A DNA stretch of 64,000 nucleotides from Paenibacillus sp. SY21-1 (lineage in GTDB: Bacteria > Bacillota > Bacilli > Paenibacillales > Paenibacillaceae): positions 1-64,000 of the forward strand of contig NZ_STGF01000019.1 in the NCBI RefSeq assembly GCF_005222705.1, in the 5' to 3' direction. The translations under genes and the position numbers were made by a program. Below, piece by piece: positions 17,724 to 25,900 of the stretch (positions are counted from its first letter, which is position 1; each line of letters opens with the position of its first letter). The notes under the pieces were generated by a model. That model was not told the origin of the DNA, did no database searches, and saw nothing but the letters and a program-made list of their open reading frames with translations.

Positions 17724-18842
17724 GTGATCACGATAAGCCTATGCATGATTGTCAAAAATGAAGAAAAGCTGCTTGCCCGTTGTCTCCACACCGCGAGCTC
17801 GCTTGTTGATGAAATCGTAGTGGTCGATACCGGCTCTACTGATCGCACGCGGGAGATTGCGGAGCAGTTCACGCCGCTTATTTACGACTTTGAGTGGGTG
17901 GATGATTTTGCTGCCGCTCGCAATTATGCCTTCTCTCTGGCTACCAAGGAGTACATTCTATGGCTGGACGCCGACGACATTCTGAAGGACGAGGACCAGA
18001 AGAAGCTTAAAGCGCTCAAAGAAAGCTTGCCCGCCTCAACCGACTCCGTCTCAATGCTCTATCATCTGAGCGAAGACGAATACGGCAACGTCACCTTCAG
18101 CATGCGGCGCAACCGGCTTGTAAGGCGCAGCATGAACTTTCGCTGGATTGGAGCGGTACACGAATATTTGGAGGTATACGGAACGATCATGAGCAGCGAT
18201 GTCGCCGTTACCCATCTCAGCGCCGGCGACGGGCATGATTCAACGCGAAATCTGGATATTTACGAGCGAAGGCTGGCTTCAGGCGAAATCTTCTCCCCGC
18301 GAGACTTGTACTATTACGCCAACGAGCTCATGGATCACAGGCAATATCGCAAAGCATCCAATTTTTACGAGCGTTTCCTGCGAGGCGGGCAAGGCTGGAT
18401 TGAAGACAACATAGCCGCTTGCGGCAAGCTGGCGGATTGCTACTACGAGCTTGGCGACAAGCAAGGTCAATTGGAAGCGACGCTTCGGGCGTTTGGCTAC
18501 GGGACGCCGCGGGCAGAATTTTGCTGCAGGCTGGGGTATCAGAAAATGGAAGAGGCAGATTGGAAGGCAGCGATTACCTGGTATGCGCTGGCCGCCGAAT
18601 TGCCGCCTCCCGACAATAATTGGGGGTTTGTCAATCCCTCCTTCTCCACCTGGCTTCCGCATCTCCAGCTTGCCGTGTGCTACGACAGGCTTGGAGAATA
18701 TGAAAAAGCTGAACGTCACAATGAAATGGCGCTGGCCTATCGCCCTGGCGATGAGCGGATGCTGGCGAACCGCCGTTATTTCGAAGGGCTAAGGGAAACG
18801 CATGTTGCTGCCCTGAACGGCGGTGATTCCGATGCAGGATAA
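17724..18842 (+). CDS. GT2-family glycosyltransferase with TPR tail
   Basis: 372 residues, a paralogue of the minus-strand transferase: SLCMIVKNEEKLLARCL, IVVVDTGSTDRTREIA, and the acidic metal site ILWLDADDI. C-terminal TPR-like helices follow (FYERFLRG..., EYEKAERHNEMALAY). The start is GTG at 17724 with GGAGG 9 bases upstream. It opens a tightly overlapping four-gene operon with two more glycosyltransferases and a methyltransferase, divergent from the collagen operon. It is probably one step in building the surface glycan. Confidence 0.88.
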   Translation: MITISLCMIVKNEEKLLARCLHTASSLVDEIVVVDTGSTDRTREIAEQFTPLIYDFEWVDDFAAARNYAFSLATKEYILWLDADDILKDEDQKKLKALKESLPASTDSVSMLYHLSEDEYGNVTFSMRRNRLVRRSMNFRWIGAVHEYLEVYGTIMSSDVAVTHLSAGDGHDSTRNLDIYERRLASGEIFSPRDLYYYANELMDHRQYRKASNFYERFLRGGQGWIEDNIAACGKLADCYYELGDKQGQLEATLRAFGYGTPRAEFCCRLGYQKMEEADWKAAITWYALAAELPPPDNNWGFVNPSFSTWLPHLQLAVCYDRLGEYEKAERHNEMALAYRPGDERMLANRRYFEGLRETHVAALNGGDSDAG

Positions 18843-20406
18843 CCGAAGCCGCGTCCTAATCGGCAGCCCGATCAGACAAAACCCGGAAATTCTGGCCTTG
18901 TTTCTCGAATCGTTGGAGCGTTTGGAGCAGGCGCAGGTTTCGTTGTCTTATTTTTTCATCGACGATAACGAAGAACCGGAATCCAGCCGGCTGTTGAGCC
19001 AATTCGGAAGCGCCAGGGAGCGAGTCGTCATTCGGCGGTCCGATGGGCAGCCCCCTTACATACGCAATGAAATTACGCACTACTGGAATGAAGAGCTGAT
19101 CTGGAAGGTCGCGGATTATAAAAATACGATCATCCGGCATGCCCGCGAGCACGACTACGATTATTTGTTTCTTGTCGACTCCGACCTGCTGCTGTATCCG
19201 GGAACCCTTGAACGGCTTGCGCATACGGGCAAGGATATCGTATCCACCATCTTCTGGACCCGCTGGCAGCCGGAGGCGATGCCGCAGCCGCAGGTTTGGC
19301 TCTGGGACGAATACTCGCAGTGGGAGCAGGCGCGTGGCGAGAAGCTTGACGAAGGCGAGCGCCTTCAAAGATTTCAGAAGTTTATATCCAAAATGATGGA
19401 GCCGGGCCTCTACGAGGTTGGCGGGCTCGGCGCTTGCACGCTCATTAGCCGTAGGGCGCTGGCATTGGGCGTAAGCTTCGATCCGATCAGCAACCTCTCC
19501 TTCTGGGGAGAGGATCGTCATTTTTGCATACGCGCGGCAGCGCTTGGCATACCTCTGTTTGTCGATACGCATGCCCCGGCCTTTCATATTTATCGGGAAA
19601 CGGACCTTCCGGATGCACGCGTTTTTTTAACCCTTACGGGTCCTCAGACCGACGTCATTCCCCCTGACCCCGTTCAGGAGCCGGAAGTAGAACTAACGGA
19701 AACCGAGCGCCCCCTACTCACTCTGTCGATGGTGCTCAAAAATGAAGGCGGACGCTATTTGCGCCAGGCGCTTGAGGAGCACCGCCGCTATATCGATCAA
19801 GCGGTCATCATCGATGACGGGAGCACAGACGATACGATTAGCGTGGTGCTTGATACGCTGCAGGGAATACCGATCAAGCTGATCCGCAACGTCGAGTCCC
19901 GTTTCCACAACGAAGTGATGCTGCGCAAGCAGCAATGGGAAGAGACGATAAAAGCGGAGCCCGGCTGGATTCTTAATCTGGACGCAGACGAATGGTTCGA
20001 GCGGCGCTTCGCAAGCGACATCGGGACCATGCTGCGTCAGCAGGAGATCGACGTCTATTGCTTCCGGCTTTACGATTTCTGGAGCGATACGCATTATCGC
20101 GAGGATGAATTCTGGAACGCGCACCGCTATTATCGTCCGTTTCTGCTGCGCTACCAGCCCGGCTTTACGTACAAATGGAAAGAAACGCCGCAGCATTGCG
20201 GCCGCTTTCCCGAAAACGTGCTTGATCTCCCCCACCTCCTCTCGGATATTCGCTTGAAGCATTTCGGGTGGGCTAAGCCGGAGGATCGCCTTGAAAAGCA
20301 TGCGCGCTACTTGCGCCTCGACCCGGACGCGAAGTATGGGGTAGAGCGCCAATACGAGTCCATACTGGACGAAAAGCCTGTCCTGCAAAAATGGGTAGAA
20401 GCATGA
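18832..20406 (+). CDS. Double glycosyltransferase (two fused GT domains)
   Basis: About 524 residues with two catalytic modules. Module 1 (about 1-265) has the layout of an Anp1/GT2-like enzyme: VLIGSPIRQ, the acidic YLFLVDSDLLLYPG, then a GGLGACTLISR acceptor-side motif and WGEDRHFCIRA. Module 2 (about 290-524) is a second GT2 domain: LSMVLKNEGGRYLRQAL, VIIDDGSTDDT and LNLDADEWFE. I place the start at ATG 18832 (GGTGAT upstream); the frame opens at GTG 18823. It overlaps the previous gene by 11 bases. The fusion suggests two successive sugar additions by one protein. Confidence 0.85.
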   Translation: MQDNRSRVLIGSPIRQNPEILALFLESLERLEQAQVSLSYFFIDDNEEPESSRLLSQFGSARERVVIRRSDGQPPYIRNEITHYWNEELIWKVADYKNTIIRHAREHDYDYLFLVDSDLLLYPGTLERLAHTGKDIVSTIFWTRWQPEAMPQPQVWLWDEYSQWEQARGEKLDEGERLQRFQKFISKMMEPGLYEVGGLGACTLISRRALALGVSFDPISNLSFWGEDRHFCIRAAALGIPLFVDTHAPAFHIYRETDLPDARVFLTLTGPQTDVIPPDPVQEPEVELTETERPLLTLSMVLKNEGGRYLRQALEEHRRYIDQAVIIDDGSTDDTISVVLDTLQGIPIKLIRNVESRFHNEVMLRKQQWEETIKAEPGWILNLDADEWFERRFASDIGTMLRQQEIDVYCFRLYDFWSDTHYREDEFWNAHRYYRPFLLRYQPGFTYKWKETPQHCGRFPENVLDLPHLLSDIRLKHFGWAKPEDRLEKHARYLRLDPDAKYGVERQYESILDEKPVLQKWVEA

Positions 20407-20470
20407 TTGCTTTGGAAGGTGTTACGCAGCGAGCATCAATCGCATGTCATTCGTGGGGAGGCCGCTAACG

Positions 20471-21337
20471 GTGAAAATCATTCATACGCTGCCATGGTTT
20501 ATTCGCGAAGCGCCGCTGAAGGAGGAGGATCTGGCTATGGCGTTAAAAAGCCTGGCCAGTCTGGCGCTGTCCGCCGACTCGTTCGTCGTGCTGTACAATC
20601 AGGGCTGCATCGGAACCACCGAGCTGGAGCGGCTGCTTGAAGCTTCGGGAATAAAAGCCGAGGTGCTGGGCGAGGGAACGAATATTGGAATAGCCAAAGC
20701 CAGACAGGCCTGCTTCGAGCATATTTGGGAGAAGTACCCCGAAACCTCCTTTATATCGGAAATTCACGTCGATATGCTCTTTCCTGCCGGCTGGTACTTG
20801 CCTCTTATCGACTACTTGCAGCAAACGGGAGAGCCGCTCGTTTCGCCCGGCATTCTGACCGGCTACGGGGAGCTTCAGCCGATCGGACAGCAGCTTTCCC
20901 GGGAGGCCGCAGAAGCCGGCTCCATGCTGGAAGTGCTCGCCTCGCTTGCCCGTAATGAAATTGCGCATGGCTTCGTTCACCCTGTTGTGCATAATTCGGA
21001 TATTTTGCGCCGGATCGGGGGCTACGACACTTCCTTTCTGAGGGGAAAACAGGGCTATGAGGATGACAGCCTGCTGCTGGGCTGCTGTTATTATATGGGC
21101 TTGCGCTCAGGCTGGCGGCCTGCATGCAATTTGAACACCTGGGTATACCACGCCACGATGGCACAGCGAATGTCTCTGCCGGATAAGCAGCTGGATTTTG
21201 CGCTGAATGAGCAGGGGCTGCTGCGCCAGTACGGCGCATATGGACTTAAGCATCTGGCAGAGCTGCACGGACAGCCAGGGGCATTCGAATATATTGCAAG
21301 CCGATACGTCATTAAGGAGCGTGAGGATCTGATATGA
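20471..21337 (+). CDS. Glycosyltransferase, GT2-like
   Basis: About 288 residues. The N-terminal strand-helix (MKIIHTLPWFIREAPL), the acidic EIHVDMLFPAGWYLPL segment in the place of a DxD site, and the later GYDTSFLRGKQGYEDDSLL motif (an ED pair typical of GT-A transferases) support a family-2-like fold. No TPR tail. The GTG at 20471 is preferred because GGGGAGG lies 9 bases upstream; the frame runs back to 20444. It overlaps the methyltransferase gene by 4 bases. Its specific sugar is unknown. Confidence 0.75.
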   Translation: MKIIHTLPWFIREAPLKEEDLAMALKSLASLALSADSFVVLYNQGCIGTTELERLLEASGIKAEVLGEGTNIGIAKARQACFEHIWEKYPETSFISEIHVDMLFPAGWYLPLIDYLQQTGEPLVSPGILTGYGELQPIGQQLSREAAEAGSMLEVLASLARNEIAHGFVHPVVHNSDILRRIGGYDTSFLRGKQGYEDDSLLLGCCYYMGLRSGWRPACNLNTWVYHATMAQRMSLPDKQLDFALNEQGLLRQYGAYGLKHLAELHGQPGAFEYIASRYVIKEREDLI

Positions 21338-22884
21338 GCGTGGACGAAAAGCAAAAGCAAGTATGGGATGAGCTATGGTCCCATAAAGTGAGCTACGACT
21401 GGGACCCGCTAAGCGAAACGATTTATGACGAGCTTCGGGCCCATTTCGATAAGCTGGCAGGCAAAAAAATAATAGAAGCAGGCTCCGGTACCGGCAAAAT
21501 ATCCCGCAGACTTGCTGCCGAGGGCGCGGATGTAACGCTGGTCGATTATTCGGAGCGTGCCCTGCACAACAGCCGCATTGCTTTTCGCGAGTTGAAGGTG
21601 CCGGGAACGTTTGTATTGTCGGATATCCGGAGAATGGGCCTGCCTTCCGACCGCTATGATCTGACTTGGAACGCGGGAGTGCTGGAGCATTTCGATTTTG
21701 CCGAAAAAGTGACGATCCTGCAGGAAATGGCCCGCATTACCCGCCCGGACGGTCTGATTCTCGTACTGACTCCATGCGCAGCCTGTCTGCCTTACCGGAT
21801 CGGCAAGGAGGTTGCCGAGCGTACCGGAACCTGGATGTACGGCGTGGAAAATCCCGTTTTGTCGCTGAAGGACGAATTTGCCGCAAGCGGGCTTGAACTG
21901 CTGAACGAGACGCATATCGGCTTTCTCGACAGTCTTCCCTTTCTCGATTTCGTCCCTCAGTCGCAGGAAATCAAGCAATGGCTGGCCGCTTGGTATGAAC
22001 GGCTGTCGGAGCAGGAGCGCGGCGTATTCCCTGGTTATCTGCTCGTCAGTACAGGCAAACGGCAAGCCCTTGCGTCTTCTCCCTCGGATAAGCTCGCGAA
22101 CGCGCAGCAAATCTTGTCGCGCTACCATGAGCAGCGCCCTTACAGCCACTATTTGGCCGCCTATCGCGATGCCGAAGCCACCTACTGGCAGCCGCTGCTG
22201 GACATTCTTGACCGGCTGCTTGCCGGCGAAGCACCAAGCCAGACGCAGCAACGAAACATTCATGGAGCGCCCAGCCGGCCGTTAAAGGAAGAGCAACAAT
22301 CGGCCTCGCAGCGTCAGGAGGACAACAAGCCGGAGGAGCCGTTCCTTGGACACGAAGCGGATGCTGCTACCGGCGTGGCCAAACGGGTGCTCGATGTCGG
22401 CGCCGCTTATGGAACTTTGCTGCTGTACAGCGCATTGTCCGGCGCAGCCTGCGAGGGTATCGATATGACCGACCAATACTGGTCGCAGGAGCTTGAGCGC
22501 GATTACGGCATCGGCTGGTCGCGGTGCAACATTGAGGCGGAGGACATCCCGGGCAACGGAGTTTACGATATTATTCTGTTTACCGAAATTTTGGAGCATA
22601 TGAACTACAATCCGATTCCCGTATTCGAGAAATTTCACAGCCGGCTCAGCCCGGGAGGGAGCGTGCTTCTTTCGACGCCATGGAAACGATATTTCGCCCC
22701 CGGTCAGACGTATCCCGATCTCGCCGACATGCCGCGCTGCAAGCCCGGCGATGCCTTTATTGATGCCGAAATGAAATATTATACGATCGATGAGCTGGTC
22801 GTATTGGCGGAGGCATCGGGCTTCTATGTGGAGTCCCTCCGTATCCACAACGGACATTTCATCGCTTGGCTGCTCAGAACGTAA
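21334..22884 (+). CDS. Tandem SAM-dependent methyltransferase
   Basis: 516 residues with two class I methyltransferase domains. Domain 1 (about 1-235) has the SAM motif IIEAGSGTGKISRRLA and the acidic strand VTLVDYSE, with WNAGVLEHF. Domain 2 (about 350-516) has VLDVGAAYGTLLLYSAL, EGIDMTD, IILFTEILEHMNYNP and LSPGGSVLLSTPWK. A charged linker (about 240-345) joins them. It closes the glycosyltransferase operon, so O-methylation of the glycan (as with methyl-rhamnose on BclA) is plausible but not shown. Confidence 0.83.
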   Translation: MSVDEKQKQVWDELWSHKVSYDWDPLSETIYDELRAHFDKLAGKKIIEAGSGTGKISRRLAAEGADVTLVDYSERALHNSRIAFRELKVPGTFVLSDIRRMGLPSDRYDLTWNAGVLEHFDFAEKVTILQEMARITRPDGLILVLTPCAACLPYRIGKEVAERTGTWMYGVENPVLSLKDEFAASGLELLNETHIGFLDSLPFLDFVPQSQEIKQWLAAWYERLSEQERGVFPGYLLVSTGKRQALASSPSDKLANAQQILSRYHEQRPYSHYLAAYRDAEATYWQPLLDILDRLLAGEAPSQTQQRNIHGAPSRPLKEEQQSASQRQEDNKPEEPFLGHEADAATGVAKRVLDVGAAYGTLLLYSALSGAACEGIDMTDQYWSQELERDYGIGWSRCNIEAEDIPGNGVYDIILFTEILEHMNYNPIPVFEKFHSRLSPGGSVLLSTPWKRYFAPGQTYPDLADMPRCKPGDAFIDAEMKYYTIDELVVLAEASGFYVESLRIHNGHFIAWLLRT

Positions 22885-23035
22885 CAGCCGGCAGCAGCAG
22901 GGCCGCGCGTCGCCGCCGGCTCCCCGCTGCGCGGCAATTCGCAAAACATGGGTCTATAGACAAGCTTCCCTACATAGCTATGGTATGAACCCTTTTCTCT
23001 TAGGGATTTTATAATTTGTGACTGGGGGTCCACCA

Positions 23036-24475
23036 ATGACAACCTCGGATATCCAAGCATTGGAATATGCAATCGATGAAATTACCGAAATCGCCAAAGG
23101 CTTCGGCCTGGATTTTTATCAGATGCGTTATGAAATTTGCCCCGCCGACATCATCTATACCTTCGGGGCTTACGGCATGCCTACCCGCTTTGGACATTGG
23201 AGCTTTGGAAAGACCTTTCATAAAATGAAGACGCAATACGATTTTGGCTTAAGCAAAATTTATGAGCTTGTCATCAATTCCAATCCTTGCTACGCCTTCT
23301 TGCTTGAGGGCAACTCGTTGATTCAGAATAAGCTGATCGTCGCTCACGTCTTGGCACACTGCGACTTTTTCAAAAATAACGCGCGCTTCAGCGTCACCAA
23401 CCGCAATATGGTCGAAAGCATGTCCGCCACCGCCGATCGGATTCATCAGTATGAAATGGATTACGGCTCGGAGGCCGTCGAAAAATTTATCGATGCCATT
23501 CTGGCCATTCAGGAGCACGTCGATCCCACGCTCATCAAGCCCTATCAGCTTGACAAGAAACGGTACATCGAAATGGCGCAAAAAAACAAAGAGAACAGCG
23601 ATACCATCGGCATAAGCTCGCCTTACGACGATTTATGGGGACTTGATGCCCAAGCCTCGAATGCGGACTCAGCCGAATTCTCGGAGCCAAAGCGCTTCCC
23701 GCCGCGGCCGGAGAAGGATATCGTCTGGTTTATCGAGGAATATTCGCCGGTGCTTCAGGACTGGCAGCGGGATATTCTCTCTATGCTGCGCGATGAAATG
23801 CTCTACTTCTGGCCGCAGATCGAGACGAAGATCATGAACGAAGGCTGGGCCTCCTACTGGCATCAACGCATCATACGGGAGCTTGACCTGACCAGCGACG
23901 AAACGATTGAGTTTGCCAAGCTGAACTCCTCTGTCGTCGTGCCGTCGCGGCATACGCTGAATCCCTATTACCTTGGATTAAAAATCTTCGAGGACATCGA
24001 GAAGCGCTGGGATAACCCGACCGCCAAGGAGAGGGAACGCTTTGGACGCGTGCCGGGCAAGGGGCGGGAGAAAATCTTCGAGGTTCGGGAGCTCGACTCC
24101 GACACCTCCTTCCTGCGCAACTATTTGACCAAGGATCTGGTGAAGGAGCTGGATTTGTACATTTTCGAGAAAAAGGGTCCGGAATGGAAAATAACCGACA
24201 AAACGTGGGAACGCATCCGCGACCAGCTCGTTTACTCCAAGGTGAACGGCGGCTTTCCGAGCTTGTTTGTTAAAGATGGGGACTTTAACCGCGTAGGCGA
24301 GCTGTATCTGACGCATGAATATGAGGGCACCGAGCTTGATCTGAAGTACGTGGAGCGCACGCTTCCTCATGTGGTTCAGCTTTGGGGCAAAAATGTGCAT
24401 TTGGAGACATTCGTCGAGGACAAAAAAATTGTGTTTAGCTGTGATGGAAAAAAGACGAGCCGGAAGTTTGTTTAG
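23036..24475 (+). CDS. spoVR: Stage V sporulation protein R (SpoVR family)
   Basis: SpoVR proteins are needed for normal spore cortex formation in Bacillus. The 479-residue product has the family landmarks: YQMRYEICPADIIYTFGAYGMP, NPCYAFLLEGNS, KLIVAHVLAHCDFFKNN, and a C-terminal LTHEYEGTELDLKYVE segment. The start is ATG 23036 with GGGGGTC upstream; an in-frame GTG at 23018 lies before that site and is less likely. It is a single gene with its own terminator. A decayed copy of the 3' end of a second spoVR-like gene lies at 25.75-25.83 kb. Confidence 0.95.
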   Translation: MTTSDIQALEYAIDEITEIAKGFGLDFYQMRYEICPADIIYTFGAYGMPTRFGHWSFGKTFHKMKTQYDFGLSKIYELVINSNPCYAFLLEGNSLIQNKLIVAHVLAHCDFFKNNARFSVTNRNMVESMSATADRIHQYEMDYGSEAVEKFIDAILAIQEHVDPTLIKPYQLDKKRYIEMAQKNKENSDTIGISSPYDDLWGLDAQASNADSAEFSEPKRFPPRPEKDIVWFIEEYSPVLQDWQRDILSMLRDEMLYFWPQIETKIMNEGWASYWHQRIIRELDLTSDETIEFAKLNSSVVVPSRHTLNPYYLGLKIFEDIEKRWDNPTAKERERFGRVPGKGREKIFEVRELDSDTSFLRNYLTKDLVKELDLYIFEKKGPEWKITDKTWERIRDQLVYSKVNGGFPSLFVKDGDFNRVGELYLTHEYEGTELDLKYVERTLPHVVQLWGKNVHLETFVEDKKIVFSCDGKKTSRKFV

Positions 24476-24483
24476 TTGAACTA

Positions 24484-24521
24484 AGAGACTGTAAGCGAAT
24501 GAATCGCTTCAGTCTCTTTTT
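24484..24521 (+). terminator. Rho-independent terminator after spoVR
   Basis: AGAGACTGTAAGCGA pairs with TCGCTTCAGTCTCT around a short loop, followed by five T, 9 bases after the spoVR stop. Confidence 0.88.
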
Positions 24522-24569
24522 CTGATTTCGACTTTACTTGGCTGTACTTTCAAATTCCCTGATCAATCT

Positions 24570-25394
24570 TTAAACTTCCGAAGTCGGCTCTGAGATGGTT
24601 GGATTCCACGAAAGCATATCGTAGAGCCCCCATTTTCCTCCCTTATTCGTTATCGTAATTTTAAATTGATGCTCCCCGGTTTTAGCCTCCTTTTTACCAT
24701 CAAATAAGAGCTCTACAGCGTATCTTTCATAATCCTCTTCTAAGATATACTCTGTTGGTTCGCCGTCAATATATTTCGCGTGATTCTTTTCCCTTAGTGC
24801 AGCTTCTTCAGCCGTTTCCTCTTTACCTTCCGGTGTGAACACATCTTTTTCGGTCCAATTATTTTCTTCAAGAACCTTATTCCAATACTGTTCGTTTAGC
24901 TTGACGGATTCTTCAAAGCTAATTTCTTTCCCTGTACTCTTCTCAAACCATTTTCCGGTCCCTTCGGGCGCAGGCATTTTGGTCATTTCAAATTTGACAT
25001 TGTCCCAAGCCTTTTCCCCAAAGAAAGCAATCACCTGATCATGATGGTATTTATAATAAGAAGTAAAATCTAAATTCTCTCGCAGTATTTGTTTTTCATC
25101 ATCTGAAACAGAGGCATCGGCTTTAGGATCACCCTCTGTATTACCGGCAACGGTGTTTGGCCATAATTCATTCATTTTGGAATACTGCTCCTGCTGCATA
25201 AGTGAAAAATAAGTTTCTACTGCTTCATGGCGTGGATCTTTCTCAGTGGGCGGTTCACTAATTAAAGCCCCGGATTGGGTAAGCTCAACGGTACGGGCTG
25301 GGGTAGCATTATTTTCAAACAGAAAGAATAAAGCTGCGACAACAACAATGGTTAAGACAATCGGAGCAGTTATCTTCAGCGTTAAATTATTCAT
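24570..25394 (-). CDS. Hypothetical membrane-anchored extracellular protein
   Basis: 274 residues not recognised as a known family. One N-terminal hydrophobic segment (residues about 10-27, IVLTIVVVAALFFLF) would anchor it, with a hydrophilic acidic domain of about 240 residues outside the cell. That domain is rich in Glu, Lys and Trp, with segments such as VETYFSLMQQEQYSKMNELW that recall NTF2-like or DUF4878-type lipoprotein domains; this is a weak impression. GAGGTG lies before the ATG. It converges on spoVR and seems to be a single-gene unit. Confidence 0.7.
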   Translation of the reverse strand: MNNLTLKITAPIVLTIVVVAALFFLFENNATPARTVELTQSGALISEPPTEKDPRHEAVETYFSLMQQEQYSKMNELWPNTVAGNTEGDPKADASVSDDEKQILRENLDFTSYYKYHHDQVIAFFGEKAWDNVKFEMTKMPAPEGTGKWFEKSTGKEISFEESVKLNEQYWNKVLEENNWTEKDVFTPEGKEETAEEAALREKNHAKYIDGEPTEYILEEDYERYAVELLFDGKKEAKTGEHQFKITITNKGGKWGLYDMLSWNPTISEPTSEV

Positions 25395-25484
25395 TCTTAC
25401 ACCTCGTTAGATTCATTTATCGCGGATCATATTGAGAAGTGTCATCTTGGGCAGAAAAAGAAACGATTCCCTTGAGGACCGGCT

Positions 25485-25650
25485 TTAGGCCTCCAAGTTA
25501 AACAACATATCAAGCGATATATGAAAATCCTTGAACACATTCGACAGCACGGTATCCTGATCCGTATATAAGTCGCGCACCTGGTAGACACCATCTTGAA
25601 GCGCATACACATGAACCGTACGATTGCCGGGATCGATTCGATATACTTGT
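25485..25650 (-). pseudogene. Remnant: C-terminus of a Uma2-family (DUF820) endonuclease-like gene
   Basis: The minus strand encodes about 50 residues (VYRIDPGNRTVHVYALQDG and onward to the stop) that match the C-terminal part of Uma2/DUF820 proteins, a PD-(D/E)XK fold. The catalytic region that should precede it is gone; upstream sequence belongs to an unrelated junction leading into the spoVR relic. A longer frame (to 25841) exists but its first 65 residues are not family-like. It is probably a deletion relic. Confidence 0.6.
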
Positions 25651-25749
25651 AAAATATGGTTTCGTACATTTGAATTATAGCACATATCGCTTAGATTTCT
25701 TAGCGTCGAGTTGGCACCCTTACCTAACGATTGGAGGAGTACACTAGCA

Positions 25750-25834
25750 CGCTTTGGTAGAAAGCTTGTCCACCATGAGTATCTCGAGACATTCGTTGAG
25801 GATAAAAAAACTTGCGTTTGGCAATCTGAGCATT
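25750..25834 (+). pseudogene. Remnant: 3' end of a second spoVR-like gene
   Basis: The plus strand still reads LETFVEDKKTCVW in one frame, against HLETFVEDKKIVFSC at the end of the intact spoVR 1.4 kb upstream. The DNA is also similar over about 80 bases, including the stretch leading into ATGAGTATCTCGAG. Nothing of the first 90 percent of the gene remains nearby. As with the intact gene, a terminator follows closely. Confidence 0.6.
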
Positions 25835-25835
25835 G

Positions 25836-25880
25836 GAGCACTTCTATTAGGGATACCCCCTAAAGTAGAAGTGCTCTTTT
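25836..25880 (+). terminator. Rho-independent terminator after the spoVR relic
   Basis: GAGCACTTCTA pairs with TAGAAGTGCTC, with further pairing of TTAGGG and CCCTAA inside, followed by TTTT. It may also serve the minus-strand oxidase gene that ends at 25901. The region 25395-25900 holds only this, the two relics and the promoter of the hypothetical gene. Confidence 0.75.
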
Positions 25881-25900
25881 GCTATTGACGTTTTTTATTA

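Noticed and set aside
22885..23035. Riboswitch or small gene upstream of spoVR
   Set aside because: Only about 150 bases, no conserved fold that I could recognise.
25442..25669. Minus-strand 75-residue frame, Cys/Arg-rich
   Set aside because: Out-of-frame shadow of the Uma2 relic.
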